Source: QKTW01 sp052161885
Lineage (GTDB): Bacteria > Bacteroidota > Bacteroidia > Chitinophagales > Chitinophagaceae
Reading direction: 5' to 3'
Length of the DNA: 64,000 nucleotides
Assembly: GCA_052161885.1 (NCBI GenBank)
Contig: CP197396.1
Location: 1,736,001-1,800,000 of the forward strand
This document shows positions 50,057 to 59,266 of this stretch, one piece after another. The translations under genes were made by a program, and so were the position numbers. The first letter of the stretch is position 1, and each line of letters begins with the position of its first letter. Below the pieces are notes generated by a model that was given only the letters and a program-made list of their open reading frames with translations, made no database searches and was not told where the DNA came from.

Positions 50057-50821
50057 CTATCTCCACCAGCTGTCTTTCTCCCATTTCCAGGAGAACGGCA
50101 TTAGGATGAGCGAAACAGCAAGGTTTGATTTTCCCTTCAGTGACATGGTACTGGTTGTGATATCGTCAGATTGATTGTACTCCATATATTTCAGGTTGCC
50201 AAAAGAATACTGGGCGCGCACTTTGAAGCAGATACCCGCAAAAACACCCACTTCTCCTTTTATGTATGGCAGCACCATCATTTTATTGTCTGTCTGGCCT
50301 TTGAATACAGTAAGGTTAGCCGAAGGAAAAACGCCGGTGCCTACAGTAAAGCAGAAACGCTTGCTTTTGTCAAGCAGGCCGTCGCAGCCAAATTTATAGT
50401 CGAACCCTACCGGCAGGCCAAACTGCATAGTGCCGGAGCCGGAAGAGGTGGTACCGGTTTCGCTGTTGGAAGAATAGCTGAAACCGCCTTTTTCCCACAT
50501 CAGTGCGTTCCAGACACCATCTACTGCTATACAAAGAGAACCTTTATTGCCCAGGCGGGATATAGGAAAGTAAGTACCTATCGTCACGCCAAAACCGCCC
50601 TTTGACTTAATTTTTTCAGTAGCAGTAGTATCAATCAGGGTTACAGAACTCTGATCAAAGGTGGTAGCGTCGTATTTGTAGGTAGCAGAACCCATAAGAA
50701 ACGAATAGCCTACCTGCAGGCGTTGCAGTCCTCTCGGAAATTCTGACTGGGCTTGGGAAAAAGAAGGCAGCAAACAAGCAACACAACCTGCAAGAGCGCT
50801 CAGCACGCGCGTATATCGCAT
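50057..50821 (-). CDS. Outer membrane beta-barrel protein of unknown function
   Basis: 254 residues. A signal peptide ends near SFSQAQ. Alternating strands with turns (LQRLQVGYSFLMG, GGFGVTIGTYFPI, LCIAVDGVWNALMW, TMQFGLPVGFDYKF, FCFTVGTGVFP, VGVFAGICFKVRAQYSF, SNLAVSLILMPFSW) suggest an 8- to 12-strand barrel. Its end, EKDSWWR, is aromatic but not the classic terminal Phe. No OmpA peptidoglycan domain. Single gene. Function unknown. Confidence 0.75.
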   Translation of the reverse strand: MRYTRVLSALAGCVACLLPSFSQAQSEFPRGLQRLQVGYSFLMGSATYKYDATTFDQSSVTLIDTTATEKIKSKGGFGVTIGTYFPISRLGNKGSLCIAVDGVWNALMWEKGGFSYSSNSETGTTSSGSGTMQFGLPVGFDYKFGCDGLLDKSKRFCFTVGTGVFPSANLTVFKGQTDNKMMVLPYIKGEVGVFAGICFKVRAQYSFGNLKYMEYNQSDDITTSTMSLKGKSNLAVSLILMPFSWKWEKDSWWR

Positions 50822-50888
50822 ACAAATGATATTTAAGAAGTGAAATTATAAAAAGGATTGAGAATGTCAAGGGTTTGGGCAGTATAAG

Positions 50889-50919
50889 TTTATTATAACT
50901 GACCGGAATCTTACATTTG
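50889..50919 (+). promoter_or_regulatory. Promoter of the SET-domain gene (TTTA-N19-TACATTTG)
   Basis: A TTTA -33 element at 50889-50892, 19-nt spacer, and an exact -7 TACATTTG at 50912-50919. This is the best full match to the Bacteroidota promoter layout in the window. The ATG follows 18 bp later. Confidence 0.65.
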
Positions 50920-50937
50920 CACCCAATTTTGCTCATA

Positions 50938-51324
50938 ATGGATGCCGGAATCTATATAGACGAGACAGAAAATAAAGGTCGGGGAGTATTTTCGCTTAAC
51001 GACCTGCCTGCTGATACGGTAATTGAAGTATCGCCGGTTATAGTCATGACCAACGAAGACCGCAAACACTTGGACCAGACGCTGCTGCATGATTACATTT
51101 TTGAATGGACACCCGAAGGTGAACTGAAATGCTGCATGGCGCTGGGCTACATATCTGTATATAATCATTCCTACGCCTCCAACTGCGAGTATTTTATGGA
51201 TTATGACCGCGACAGCATTACTATAAAAACAGTACGTGAAATCAAAGCCGGTGAAGAATTAACGATCAACTATAACGGCGACTGGAACGATGAACGTAAA
51301 GTGTGGTTTGATGTCAGTGAATAG
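50938..51324 (+). CDS. SET-domain protein lysine methyltransferase-like protein
   Basis: 128 residues, a stand-alone SET domain. GRGVF (14-18) in the N-terminal strand pair, SVYNHSYASNCEYF (about 73-86) giving the NHSxxxN SAM-pocket motif, and GEELTINYNGD (105-115) with the active-site Tyr. The cysteines of the post-SET zinc cluster are missing. The ATG at 50938 is chosen over an upstream TTG because it follows a near-ideal promoter. The target protein is unknown; bacterial SET proteins are uncommon and mostly uncharacterised. Its stop is followed by an A-B repeat. Confidence 0.88.
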   Translation: MDAGIYIDETENKGRGVFSLNDLPADTVIEVSPVIVMTNEDRKHLDQTLLHDYIFEWTPEGELKCCMALGYISVYNHSYASNCEYFMDYDRDSITIKTVREIKAGEELTINYNGDWNDERKVWFDVSE

Positions 51325-51326
51325 GC

Positions 51327-51440
51327 AATAGAGAGTGGGATATGAGATTTGAGAGGTGAGCCTTGCCGTTTTACAGGAGACGGCATCTACAATTCCTCTA
51401 ATAAGCACAAAGTACATTACCACATCAGCATATTATCATA
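51327..51440 (+). repeat. A-B composite repeat between the SET and S41 peptidase genes
   Basis: Module A about 51330-51358 (GAGTGGGATATGAGATTTGA, GAGGTGAG) and module B about 51408-51440 (CATTACCACATCAGCATATT, ATCATATCGG). Module order as elsewhere; module A is partly degenerate. Confidence 0.65.
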
Positions 51441-51456
51441 TCGGCCGGTTACCTGA

Positions 51457-53703
51457 CTACCCTTTCCTGATAATCTGTACAGCCCGATCCAGTAATTCAT
51501 CCCTGCCTTCAGCTATGCCTTTTATTGTAGGCTTTATTTTTTCATCAATTTTCACACCGGTACGCTGTGTTTCTGTTTTATCCGGGTAGTAAATCCCGAT
51601 ACCAGATATGAGGGACATAAAACCTCCCGGCAAAACAACGGAAGAGACATTGCCGTCTGCACCGGCAGTAGTACTGCCTATCACTACAGCGCCCGGAGCC
51701 GTACGGAGTGCCATTGTTGTATATTCTGCCTGGCTTTGTGTCTGCTCATTAACGATAATCACCAGTTTTCCCTTGTAACAGGCAGCGTTATGTTCTCCGT
51801 TTGCCTGCGGCTCTGAATAAGAAAACTGGCCGGGCTTTTTAAAACTTAGTGTAGAAAAACGCACAAAATCCGAAGCACGCGGTTTTAGCCAGTTACCAAA
51901 ACTGAATGGCATAAAAACATGAGGATAACAGCGCATATCTATTACAATACCCTTTGCGGACTGCATGATGGCCATTATGGAATCAAGATCTCCATCTTTA
52001 AGTAACGCGGGATAAATATAGCCGATATTGCCTGGTATCATTTCATATGCTTTATGACTGGCTGCTTCAGGTAGTTCAACCTTATTAAACGGTATCCGCT
52101 CAGAAACAACCGACATCTTTTCACCTTTCCTGACTATATCAAGCTGCAGCCTGCTATTATCGCCTCTGTTCAGGAACCCGTAATAACCCATCATATAATG
52201 TATCTGTGCAACATCGTTTGACGCCGGCGTATAACGCCTGTATTTATCTATAAGCGTATTAACCGGAACGCCATCAATGGCAGTAATAACATCCCCTTTC
52301 TTCACTTTCTCCCTGATAGTGCTGTCGGTCGTATAATAATCAGTCACCACCATCTTCTCTTCTATCCAGGCGGCCATTACCGGAAGCGCATATCTGCCTT
52401 TCAGAAGCTCAAGTGTACCCTGTTTGTCCATAAGCTGCCCATGACCATCATGCAGCAAACCTACCATCTGCAGGCAGGCAAATGCATATTCTTTATCATC
52501 CCTGGCATCTGCAAATACTGGGATCAGCTCAGGCAATACCTTATTCCAGTCCCCTGCGAGATGGCGATTCGGGCAAAAATATTGTACCATATTCCAGTAG
52601 CGGTATAAAGCCAGCAGCCTTATACCCGCATCGGGATATACTGAATAAATATAGCCCAGTTCATTCCGGAATACCGGATTGCCTACTCCCTCAGCTTTAT
52701 CAATGTAATACTGTCTACCAGAGCCGCTGTGATTGTCCCTGATAAACTCCAGTTTTGCTACAAGTGATGCAGGCAGATTGTTTTCAGCGAAAATCTGTCC
52801 GTAATCAGGTTTTAGTTTTATATCCGGGCTATCTGACTTACAATCGATGCATACCGGCACTTTTCCGAGTTTATCCACCCATTTTTCTAATAACAGGTAT
52901 GCCTCTTTATCAGTTGCAGCCGCGTTATAATCCGGCAGGAAACGGAACAATTCTGCGTCCCAGTTGTACGTTCCATCTGCAATAGCAGGATGATAATACT
53001 TCAGGAAACCCCATACCTGGCCAAGATTTACAAGCTGCTGCAGCTTGCTGCCATTGTATGAAACAGATGAAATGCCGGATGTTTTGTTCAGTGCAGTATC
53101 CAGTTTCGCTTTGATAGTCTCTGTTTTCTTACCGATAGCGCTTGCAGCATCTTTTCCATCTATTGTCAGTTCCAGATTATCAACCCATACTTTTCCCTTT
53201 CCTGCAAGCAGTGCGCCTGCATATATCATTTTCGCCTGTTCTTCGTCATAATCCAGCTCTATTTCAAACTGTTTCCAGTCGTTGGTACCCTTAAGCCCGC
53301 GACTTTGCATATTATCAAATGCGAGTACAGAGCCTTCACCATCTACCCGCAGCCATATACCTGCAAACCCGTCCGCTACATCTTTTGTTTTAAGATAACC
53401 GGAGAGCTTAATACGATGACCGGAAAACTGTGCAGGGATAGTCGTATAGCATACGCCAAATTGACCTCCATCGACCTTTTTCTCAATGCCAAGCGCATAC
53501 CTCCCGTGTTGTTTTGTAATGGAATCCAGTGAAATCTCATAACCGGCATTTGAGGTACTGCCGGCAAAATGTACCTCCCATTTATCCGGCATGCCGGAGG
53601 CATTGAGCTGTTCCATATCCAGGTTATAAGAATGCTGGGCGCAGGCAGCAAACGGCAGTAATAAAAGGCATAATGCTCCTTTCAGGCAAGTAGGGAGATT
53701 CAT
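51457..53703 (-). CDS. S41 family C-terminal processing peptidase with a jelly-roll domain
   Basis: 748 residues. A signal peptide ends near CAQHS. The N-terminal region (about 25-185) resembles a carbohydrate-binding-like beta-sandwich (HRIKLSGYLKTKDVADGFAG, GKVWVDNLEL). The middle part is helical; a PDZ-like segment (KKGDVITAIDGVPVNTLIDKY, about 475-500) precedes the S41 catalytic core, with GIVIDMRCYP, VIIVNEQTQSQAEY (candidate nucleophile S657) and GSTTAGADGNVS. It is likely secreted and processes envelope or exported proteins. Single gene. Confidence 0.88.
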   Translation of the reverse strand: MNLPTCLKGALCLLLLPFAACAQHSYNLDMEQLNASGMPDKWEVHFAGSTSNAGYEISLDSITKQHGRYALGIEKKVDGGQFGVCYTTIPAQFSGHRIKLSGYLKTKDVADGFAGIWLRVDGEGSVLAFDNMQSRGLKGTNDWKQFEIELDYDEEQAKMIYAGALLAGKGKVWVDNLELTIDGKDAASAIGKKTETIKAKLDTALNKTSGISSVSYNGSKLQQLVNLGQVWGFLKYYHPAIADGTYNWDAELFRFLPDYNAAATDKEAYLLLEKWVDKLGKVPVCIDCKSDSPDIKLKPDYGQIFAENNLPASLVAKLEFIRDNHSGSGRQYYIDKAEGVGNPVFRNELGYIYSVYPDAGIRLLALYRYWNMVQYFCPNRHLAGDWNKVLPELIPVFADARDDKEYAFACLQMVGLLHDGHGQLMDKQGTLELLKGRYALPVMAAWIEEKMVVTDYYTTDSTIREKVKKGDVITAIDGVPVNTLIDKYRRYTPASNDVAQIHYMMGYYGFLNRGDNSRLQLDIVRKGEKMSVVSERIPFNKVELPEAASHKAYEMIPGNIGYIYPALLKDGDLDSIMAIMQSAKGIVIDMRCYPHVFMPFSFGNWLKPRASDFVRFSTLSFKKPGQFSYSEPQANGEHNAACYKGKLVIIVNEQTQSQAEYTTMALRTAPGAVVIGSTTAGADGNVSSVVLPGGFMSLISGIGIYYPDKTETQRTGVKIDEKIKPTIKGIAEGRDELLDRAVQIIRKG

Positions 53704-53966
53704 ACATTATAGGTAATTAATGAGTGATAAAAGTAAAAAGTCAGATTCACATACAAACATCTCATCTGTGATTTTAACATTTACTAAACAAGGCTTTATA
53801 CATACAATCATTCCTGCTTAAAGACAAGCCGGAAGTTGTTCATCAATTCTAATAAACCTGAAATGAAGATTTTTTATTACATATAAAAATATCTCATCTG
53901 GAGCGGAAATAATAATAGTTGAGACAATAAAAGGATGCCCGAACCGATATATGTAATATTTTCTGT

Positions 53967-55922
53967 CTAGCGCTTTTTATTAATTGTATGCACTACTGTG
54001 CCCATTTTTTTCAGTATCTCCCCTTCTTCCTTCCTTAATTGCAGATATTTTTCCATCAATAATTTCATGCGCGCGGCGTCGCTCTCATTGCTGATGCGCT
54101 CCCATATCTCTGCCAGCACCATTTTCAGTTTTTTCAACTCAAAATAGGTAAGCGCACTTTCGGCTTCCTGCAGGTAATTGTCTTCACCATGCAACGACTC
54201 AATGCCATAGTTCTCCTTCCATTTCGGGCTGATTTCGTTACGGATATGCAGCAGTGAGGCCATACGATGCTGTATCTCCGCATCAGGATAATTAGTGAAA
54301 TAATTCAGCTCCGGCGCGGTGCCGTTCATGGTGAGATAGTCGAAATAATGATTGTAGATATTCCGGGCCATTACACTGTCTATCAGCTCCGGGTCTACCC
54401 GCTGGTGAAACATATCGGCCACATTCCCGAATCCTTCAAACGGAAGATAGCCGCACTCCAGCAACACCCGCACCAGTTCCCATTCCTGCGGATCTTCATT
54501 GGTGGCCGCAGAAGGCACCGCATCCATCATCTCCTCTTCACTGCCATAAGCCATGTCGGGCTCCGGCACATAGCGCGATTGCTGATTATCGCGATGGCGC
54601 TTTTCCTGGTCCAGCCGCTCACGGATGTGCTTGTTCACCAGGTTTACCAGTCCGGCTTCTTCTACCTGCAGTTTATTCGCGGCTTCCCGGATATAGTAAT
54701 CCTGCAGCGCAAAATCTTCTGCCTTATTGATGCGCGAAATGCTTTCAGCGATCTCGTTTACCAGTTTTGATTTTTTTACAGGATCTCCGCCCACATCCTG
54801 CAGGCCTACCTGCAGGCGAAAGCTGATCACATCCTGCTTGTGGCCTTTTACATATTCATGAAAAGCGGCAGAACCGCCTTTCTGCACAAAGCTGTCCGGG
54901 TCTTCACCATCCGGCAGCAATACCAGCTGCACGTTAAAGCTCTGTGACAAGGCCATATCCAGGCCACGCAATGCGGCCTTAATACCGGCGCTGTCTCCGT
55001 CGTAAAGTATCGTAAGATTTTTAGTAAGCTGACCTATCAGGCGCAGCTGGTCTTCAGTAAGCGAAGTACCGCTCGACGCCACTACATTCTCTACCCCGCC
55101 CTGGTGCAGCGATATCACGTCTGTATAACCTTCTACCAGGAAACATTCGTCCAGCTTACTGATCGACTGCCGGCTCTGGTACATGCCGTACAGCACTTTA
55201 CTCTTGATGTACAGCTCATTTTCCGGCGTATTAATGTATTTCGGCGCCTTCTCATTGCTTTTAAGGATACGCGCGCCAAAACCCAGCACACGCCCCGTCA
55301 TGCTCTGTATCGGGAAGATCACACGGCCGCGGTAGCTGTCGTAGTAAGAACCATCGCGGTTCTTTACCAGTCCGGCCTTTTCCATCAGGTCCGGGTTATG
55401 ACCCTTCATTACCGCTGTGCGGTAAAAAGCGTCACGGCTCTCCGGGCTATATCCCAGCCTGAATTTTTCTATAATGTCTTTGCGGAAACCGCGTTGTTTG
55501 AAATACGACAGACCTATCGCCTGCCCTTCTTCACTTTGCAGCTGCTCCTGGAAATAATTGGCCGCATATTCATTGAGGATGCGCAGACTTTCCTCTGCAA
55601 GTTGCTGCTGCTGCTGTTCGGGTGTCTTCTCCGTTTCTTCCAGCGGAATCTTGTAATAATCAGCCAGCCAGCGGATTGCCTCGGGGTAAGTCAGCTTTTC
55701 ATGATCCTGTATAAAAGTGACCACATTGCCGCCTTTACCGCAACCAAAGCATTTGTAGATACCCTTGGCCGCCGACACATAAAAGGATGGCGTTTTTTCA
55801 TTGTGGAAAGGACAATTGGCAATATAATTTGCCCCTCTTTTTTTAAGACGGATAAACTGGCCGATGATATCAATCACATCGGCACGCTGCATTACTTCAT
55901 TAATCGACGCTGGCGAAATCAC
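53967..55922 (-). CDS. dnaG: DNA primase
   Basis: 651 residues, GTG start at 55922. The N-terminal CHC2 zinc finger has C37, H40, C58 and C61 (CPFHNEKTPSFYVSAAKGIY then KCFGCGKGGNVVTF). The TOPRIM catalytic core includes VEGYTDVISLHQGG and LYDGDSAGIKAALRGLD (the DGDxAG metal site). The C-terminal ~150 residues form the DnaB-binding helical domain. It makes primers for the replisome with DnaB (4.1-5.8 kb). Single gene with a TATCTTTA -7-like element on the minus strand at 55928-55935. No MMS (rpsU-dnaG-rpoD) operon here. Confidence 0.97.
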   Translation of the reverse strand: MISPASINEVMQRADVIDIIGQFIRLKKRGANYIANCPFHNEKTPSFYVSAAKGIYKCFGCGKGGNVVTFIQDHEKLTYPEAIRWLADYYKIPLEETEKTPEQQQQQLAEESLRILNEYAANYFQEQLQSEEGQAIGLSYFKQRGFRKDIIEKFRLGYSPESRDAFYRTAVMKGHNPDLMEKAGLVKNRDGSYYDSYRGRVIFPIQSMTGRVLGFGARILKSNEKAPKYINTPENELYIKSKVLYGMYQSRQSISKLDECFLVEGYTDVISLHQGGVENVVASSGTSLTEDQLRLIGQLTKNLTILYDGDSAGIKAALRGLDMALSQSFNVQLVLLPDGEDPDSFVQKGGSAAFHEYVKGHKQDVISFRLQVGLQDVGGDPVKKSKLVNEIAESISRINKAEDFALQDYYIREAANKLQVEEAGLVNLVNKHIRERLDQEKRHRDNQQSRYVPEPDMAYGSEEEMMDAVPSAATNEDPQEWELVRVLLECGYLPFEGFGNVADMFHQRVDPELIDSVMARNIYNHYFDYLTMNGTAPELNYFTNYPDAEIQHRMASLLHIRNEISPKWKENYGIESLHGEDNYLQEAESALTYFELKKLKMVLAEIWERISNESDAARMKLLMEKYLQLRKEEGEILKKMGTVVHTINKKR

Positions 55923-55927
55923 AACTG

Positions 55928-55935
55928 TAAAGATA
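55928..55935 (-). promoter_or_regulatory. Putative -7 element TATCTTTA of dnaG
   Basis: One mismatch from TAnnTTTG, 5 bp before the GTG start on the minus strand. Confidence 0.4.
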
Positions 55936-56035
55936 AGGCCGGCATGCCGAATGTTATCCGGAATGTTGCTTTATTCTATTTTCGCATTTGCAGCAGACAG
56001 CATATATTATTCCAACTGCTCCGTACTATTGGCTT

Positions 56036-56452
56036 ATGCAATACATTAACCCTGAAAATGGTTCTGTTTCAACAGGTGATCGCATCATAACGAGGCGAAG
56101 CACCAGGCAGGAAATTCTGCAACAATTTAAAGTAAATATCCGGCCGCAAATAGCTAATGCAGCATGGACTAGCTACATAATTGAAGACAACACCCTGTTA
56201 ATCACCTTGTATTTTAAAGACCATACTATAGAATCGCTCACCGTATTTCCCAAACACAGGCAATTGCCTGCAGCCACAGATTGGGATAACTGGTCTGAAC
56301 AACAGGAACTGGAAAGAAAAGAACTCAATGATCTCTGGCTTCAGGAACAGGTTGGCGAAAAACACACGTTTGCCTGGGGCACTATTGAATCTGTATACGA
56401 TCCCAAAGGCGGTAGTTCTTCTATTGTGCTGAAGTATAATATCCAGCATTAA
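56036..56452 (+). CDS. Hypothetical cytoplasmic protein
   Basis: 138 residues from the ATG at 56036. No signal or membrane segment. N-terminal polar part with STRQEILQQFKVNI, a beta-rich middle (DNTLLITLYFKDHTIESLTV), an acidic/aromatic helix (DWDNWSEQQELERKELNDLW) and a closing strand pair (HTFAWGTIESVYDPKGGSSS). I recognise no family. A TATTTTCG at 55977-55984, one mismatch from TAnnTTTG, is too far upstream to be confident. Confidence 0.65.
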   Translation: MQYINPENGSVSTGDRIITRRSTRQEILQQFKVNIRPQIANAAWTSYIIEDNTLLITLYFKDHTIESLTVFPKHRQLPAATDWDNWSEQQELERKELNDLWLQEQVGEKHTFAWGTIESVYDPKGGSSSIVLKYNIQH

Positions 56453-56551
56453 TACGAATCCTTACTTACCGGTTTGGCTACAACAATACCCAATACGGCT
56501 TCGTCCGGCGGCTGTCTGCGGGTGACATTTGTGTTATCAAAAAACACAAAA

Positions 56552-57514
56552 ATGAGCACAATCATCAGTAAAAATTCAACTGAAAACACAGGCAAAACAA
56601 GCGTAAAAAGCGTTTCATTTAAGTCAAATGGTTTAACCCTCGCGGGAAATCTTTATTACCCGGGCGATAAAGTACCGGCTAGGCCATCTCCGGCCATTGT
56701 AGTAAGTCATCCCGGCACCGGCGTTAAAGAACAGACAGCAGGTTTATATGCAAAACTACTGGCAGAAAGAGGTTTTATAACGCTGACCTTTGACGCAGCT
56801 TACCAGGGCGAAAGCGAAGGAACACCCCGTGGTCTCGAAGATCCGGCACAGAGAGTGGAAGATATAAAATCGGCCGTTTCGTTTTTAACCACTCTTGATG
56901 AAGTAGATGCCACAAACATTGGCGTACTGGGTATCTGTGCTTCGGGCGGCTACGGATTGTCGGCTGCATCCACAGACCACAGGATAAAAGCAATAGCCAC
57001 CGTTAGCGCAGCAGACATGGGACGACAGTTCAGGAATGGAGGAGATGGCAAACAGGATCCTGCTATTATTCAAAGTATGCTGGATGCTGCCGCGGGTGTA
57101 AGAACCGCAGAAGCAAAAGGAAATGGTATCAGTAGTTTCCCCGTATTTCCGGAAACAAGCGAACAGGCAAAGGCCATGGGACAACATGTTTTTGAAGGAT
57201 GGGAATACTATTGTACCGACCGCGGACAGCATCCACGTTCTGCCAAAACCTTTACCTGGAGCAGCGTAGACCGCATCGCAGCATTTGACGCCTTCCGGTT
57301 CGCAGATCTTATTGCTCCCCGTCCGGTACTTTTAATCGCCGGCACAGAAGCAGATACTTTATGGATGACAAATGAAGCATTTGAAAAAGCACAGGAACCC
57401 AAAGAGCTCTTTCTCGTTAAAGGTGCCAGCCATGTGGATCTTTATGACAAAGAAGCGTTTGTTACACCGGCGATTATCAAGCTAGAAGACTTCTTTAAAT
57501 CGAAACTAATTTAA
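56552..57514 (+). CDS. Alpha/beta hydrolase (dienelactone-hydrolase-like, YcjY-type)
   Basis: 320 residues from the ATG at 56552. Alpha/beta-hydrolase layout: SPAIVVSHPGTGVKEQTAGL (oxyanion/strand region), FITLTFDAAYQGESEG, then VLGICASGGYGLSAASTDHR at the nucleophile elbow. This elbow reads GICASGG, with Cys or Ser as possible nucleophile rather than a standard GxSxG. A downstream Asp (LIAGTEADTLW) and His (KGASHVDLYDK) complete a triad. Substrate unknown. It is followed 97 bp later by an AraC regulator on the same strand. Confidence 0.85.
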   Translation: MSTIISKNSTENTGKTSVKSVSFKSNGLTLAGNLYYPGDKVPARPSPAIVVSHPGTGVKEQTAGLYAKLLAERGFITLTFDAAYQGESEGTPRGLEDPAQRVEDIKSAVSFLTTLDEVDATNIGVLGICASGGYGLSAASTDHRIKAIATVSAADMGRQFRNGGDGKQDPAIIQSMLDAAAGVRTAEAKGNGISSFPVFPETSEQAKAMGQHVFEGWEYYCTDRGQHPRSAKTFTWSSVDRIAAFDAFRFADLIAPRPVLLIAGTEADTLWMTNEAFEKAQEPKELFLVKGASHVDLYDKEAFVTPAIIKLEDFFKSKLI

Positions 57515-57540
57515 TATTAATAACCTGGTACACCTCTTTA

Positions 57541-57567
57541 TGCCCCGGGATACTTTTGCCCGGGGCA
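57541..57567 (+). terminator. GC-rich hairpin after the hydrolase gene
   Basis: TGCCCCGGG - ATACTTTTG - CCCGGGGCA, a perfect 9-bp stem 27 bp after the stop. No T-run follows, so factor-independent termination is uncertain. Confidence 0.45.
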
Positions 57568-57611
57568 CTGGGAGAAACACCTCAATCCGTTTGTTTCAGT
57601 AAATTTATTCC

Positions 57612-58523
57612 ATGAAAAAAGCCGAACCGTTTACATTCAATTCTATTTCTGAATTGCACCGGGTTCTGGGATTACCGAAGCCGTTGCATCCGCTGATCAG
57701 TCTTGTGAGAAATTGTGATATAAGTGACGTAGTGGATGAAATGCGCGGCCCCGTATTACTTAATTTCTACAAAATAGCATACAAAGAAAACCTCCGCGGC
57801 AAAATAAAATACGGGCAAACGCATTACGATTTTGACGAAGGCGGCCTGATGTTCGTCTCACCCAACCAGTTAATGTCGGGCAGCGATGAACAAACCGAAT
57901 ATGAAGGATTCAGCCTGCTTTTTCACCCGGACTTTACCAGAGGCTATCCATTGGCGCAGAGTATCAAAGACTATGGTTTCTTTTCTTATTCAGTAAACGA
58001 AGCGCTGCATCTTTCCGACCAGGAAAAGAAAACGATTCTCGGCGTCTTTAAGAATATAGAATCCGAGTTAAAGCTGCCGATAGATGATTTCAGCCAGGAT
58101 GTAATGATCGCACAGATCGAATTATTGCTGCAATACAGCAACCGTTATTACAAACGGCAGTTCACCACCCGGAAAGCAGCGAACAATGATCTGCTGGTAA
58201 AATTGGAATCTATCCTTACAGATTATTTCGACAATGAAACCGCATTGATGAAAGGACTGCCAACCGTCCAGTTCCTTGCAGAACAACTGAATATTTCCGC
58301 TCATTACCTGAGCGATATGCTTCGTTCACTCACCGGCCAGAATGCGCAGCAGCACATACACAACAAGCTCGTTGAAAAAGCAAAAGAGATCTTAACAGCC
58401 ACCAACTTGTCTGTCAGCGAAATTGCTTATCAATTAGGCTTTGAGCATCCGCAATCGTTCAGTAAATTTTTCAAGAGCAAAACCAATCACTCCCCGCTTG
58501 AGTTCAGACAATCTTTTAACTGA
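57612..58523 (+). CDS. AraC family transcriptional regulator
   Basis: 303 residues. An N-terminal cupin-like sensing domain (about 30-160: GGLMFVSPNQLMSG, FSLLFHPDFTRGYPLAQ) precedes two C-terminal helix-turn-helices of the AraC/XylS type (about 205-300): LPTVQFLAEQLNISAHYLSDMLRSL and the second NLSVSEIAYQLGFEHPQSFSKFFKSKTNHSPLEFR, which keeps the conserved signature. Probably controls the neighbouring hydrolase or its own operon; the inducer is unknown. Confidence 0.92.
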   Translation: MKKAEPFTFNSISELHRVLGLPKPLHPLISLVRNCDISDVVDEMRGPVLLNFYKIAYKENLRGKIKYGQTHYDFDEGGLMFVSPNQLMSGSDEQTEYEGFSLLFHPDFTRGYPLAQSIKDYGFFSYSVNEALHLSDQEKKTILGVFKNIESELKLPIDDFSQDVMIAQIELLLQYSNRYYKRQFTTRKAANNDLLVKLESILTDYFDNETALMKGLPTVQFLAEQLNISAHYLSDMLRSLTGQNAQQHIHNKLVEKAKEILTATNLSVSEIAYQLGFEHPQSFSKFFKSKTNHSPLEFRQSFN

Positions 58524-58612
58524 CATGAAAGTTATCTTATCAAGGCAGTCGTTCCCAGGATTTGAAGTAATGGATTGATCGCAAAAACAAGGATATTTGC
58601 TATGCTATACTT

Positions 58613-59191
58613 ATGCACACAGATCAAAGCATACTCCGCCAAAGCATTACGAAGATTGTAGACTTATCAGACGAAGACCTTTCTCTGTTACTGAGCTGTG
58701 CCGAAATCCGGAGCTTAAAGAAAAGTGAGATCCTGCTCAATGAAGGTGAGCTATGTCGTGTCTTCTATTTTGTAGAAAAGGGTCACCTGCGTACTTATTA
58801 CAATAAAGACGGTATAGCTATCAACCTCAACTTCACCTTTGAAGGCAGCTTTACCACCAATCTCAAATGCTATAAAAACAGGCAGCCTTCAGATGTTATT
58901 ATTGAGGCTGGCGAAGATTCGATCGCCTGGATCATCAACTTCCGGAAAATATCCGGCCAGATCGATGAACACCCGCAGATCAACAGGTTTGTACGCCGTA
59001 TAGTGGTAAATATGCTGCTTCGCTCAGAAGAGCACAGCAACCTGTTTAAGATATATACACCGCAGGAACGTTACCACTACATTGAGCAGCACAATCCACA
59101 GTTATTACAGCGCATTTCACTCTCACAGCTTGCTTCCTACCTCGGCGTAGCCCGCGAAACGCTGAGCCGCATCCGTGGTAAAAATCACTAA
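58613..59191 (+). CDS. Crp/Fnr family regulator, likely acting on the adjacent TGTGA-N6-TCACA site
   Basis: 192 residues. An N-terminal beta-roll (about 20-120: KKSEILLNEGELCRVFYFVE, GHLRTYYN, EAGEDSIAWI) and a C-terminal helix-turn-helix (about 145-190: RYHYIEQ, ISLSQLASYLGVARETLSRI). The recognition helix GVARETLSRIR is close to that of cAMP-type Crp proteins. Directly downstream, a perfect TGTGA-N6-TCACA palindrome lies before the next gene. Crp/Fnr, a small membrane protein and an MFS exporter then form a + strand cluster, echoing the Crp-MFS operon at 19.9-21.9 kb. Confidence 0.9.
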   Translation: MHTDQSILRQSITKIVDLSDEDLSLLLSCAEIRSLKKSEILLNEGELCRVFYFVEKGHLRTYYNKDGIAINLNFTFEGSFTTNLKCYKNRQPSDVIIEAGEDSIAWIINFRKISGQIDEHPQINRFVRRIVVNMLLRSEEHSNLFKIYTPQERYHYIEQHNPQLLQRISLSQLASYLGVARETLSRIRGKNH

Positions 59192-59202
59192 CAGTTTACG
59201 AT

Positions 59203-59218
59203 TGTGACGATTGTCACA
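59203..59218 (+). promoter_or_regulatory. Crp-type operator TGTGA-N6-TCACA
   Basis: TGTGACGATTGTCACA, a perfect 16-bp palindrome matching the Crp core. It sits 12 bp after the Crp/Fnr stop and is centred about 30 bp upstream of the -7-like CATCTTTG at 59241-59248, i.e. near -41 of a predicted start, the position of a class II activator site. Regulation of the gene at 59267 is inferred. Confidence 0.75.
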
Positions 59219-59266
59219 GGTCAGATCCATGCAACCGTTCCATCTTTGCATCCTCAATTACAGCAT

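Noticed and set aside
42590..51440. CRISPR or direct-repeat array interpretation of the A-B elements
   Set aside because: Copies are separated by genes, differ in sequence and orientation, have no uniform spacers, and no cas genes are present.
55104..56090. Long open frame on the + strand opposite dnaG
   Set aside because: It is the complement of a strongly conserved gene; the dnaG frame explains all codons and the antisense peptide has no recognisable domain. The same holds for the long antisense frames over dnaB (4762-5787), sucC (28590-29450) and the DeaD-type helicase (47745-48818).
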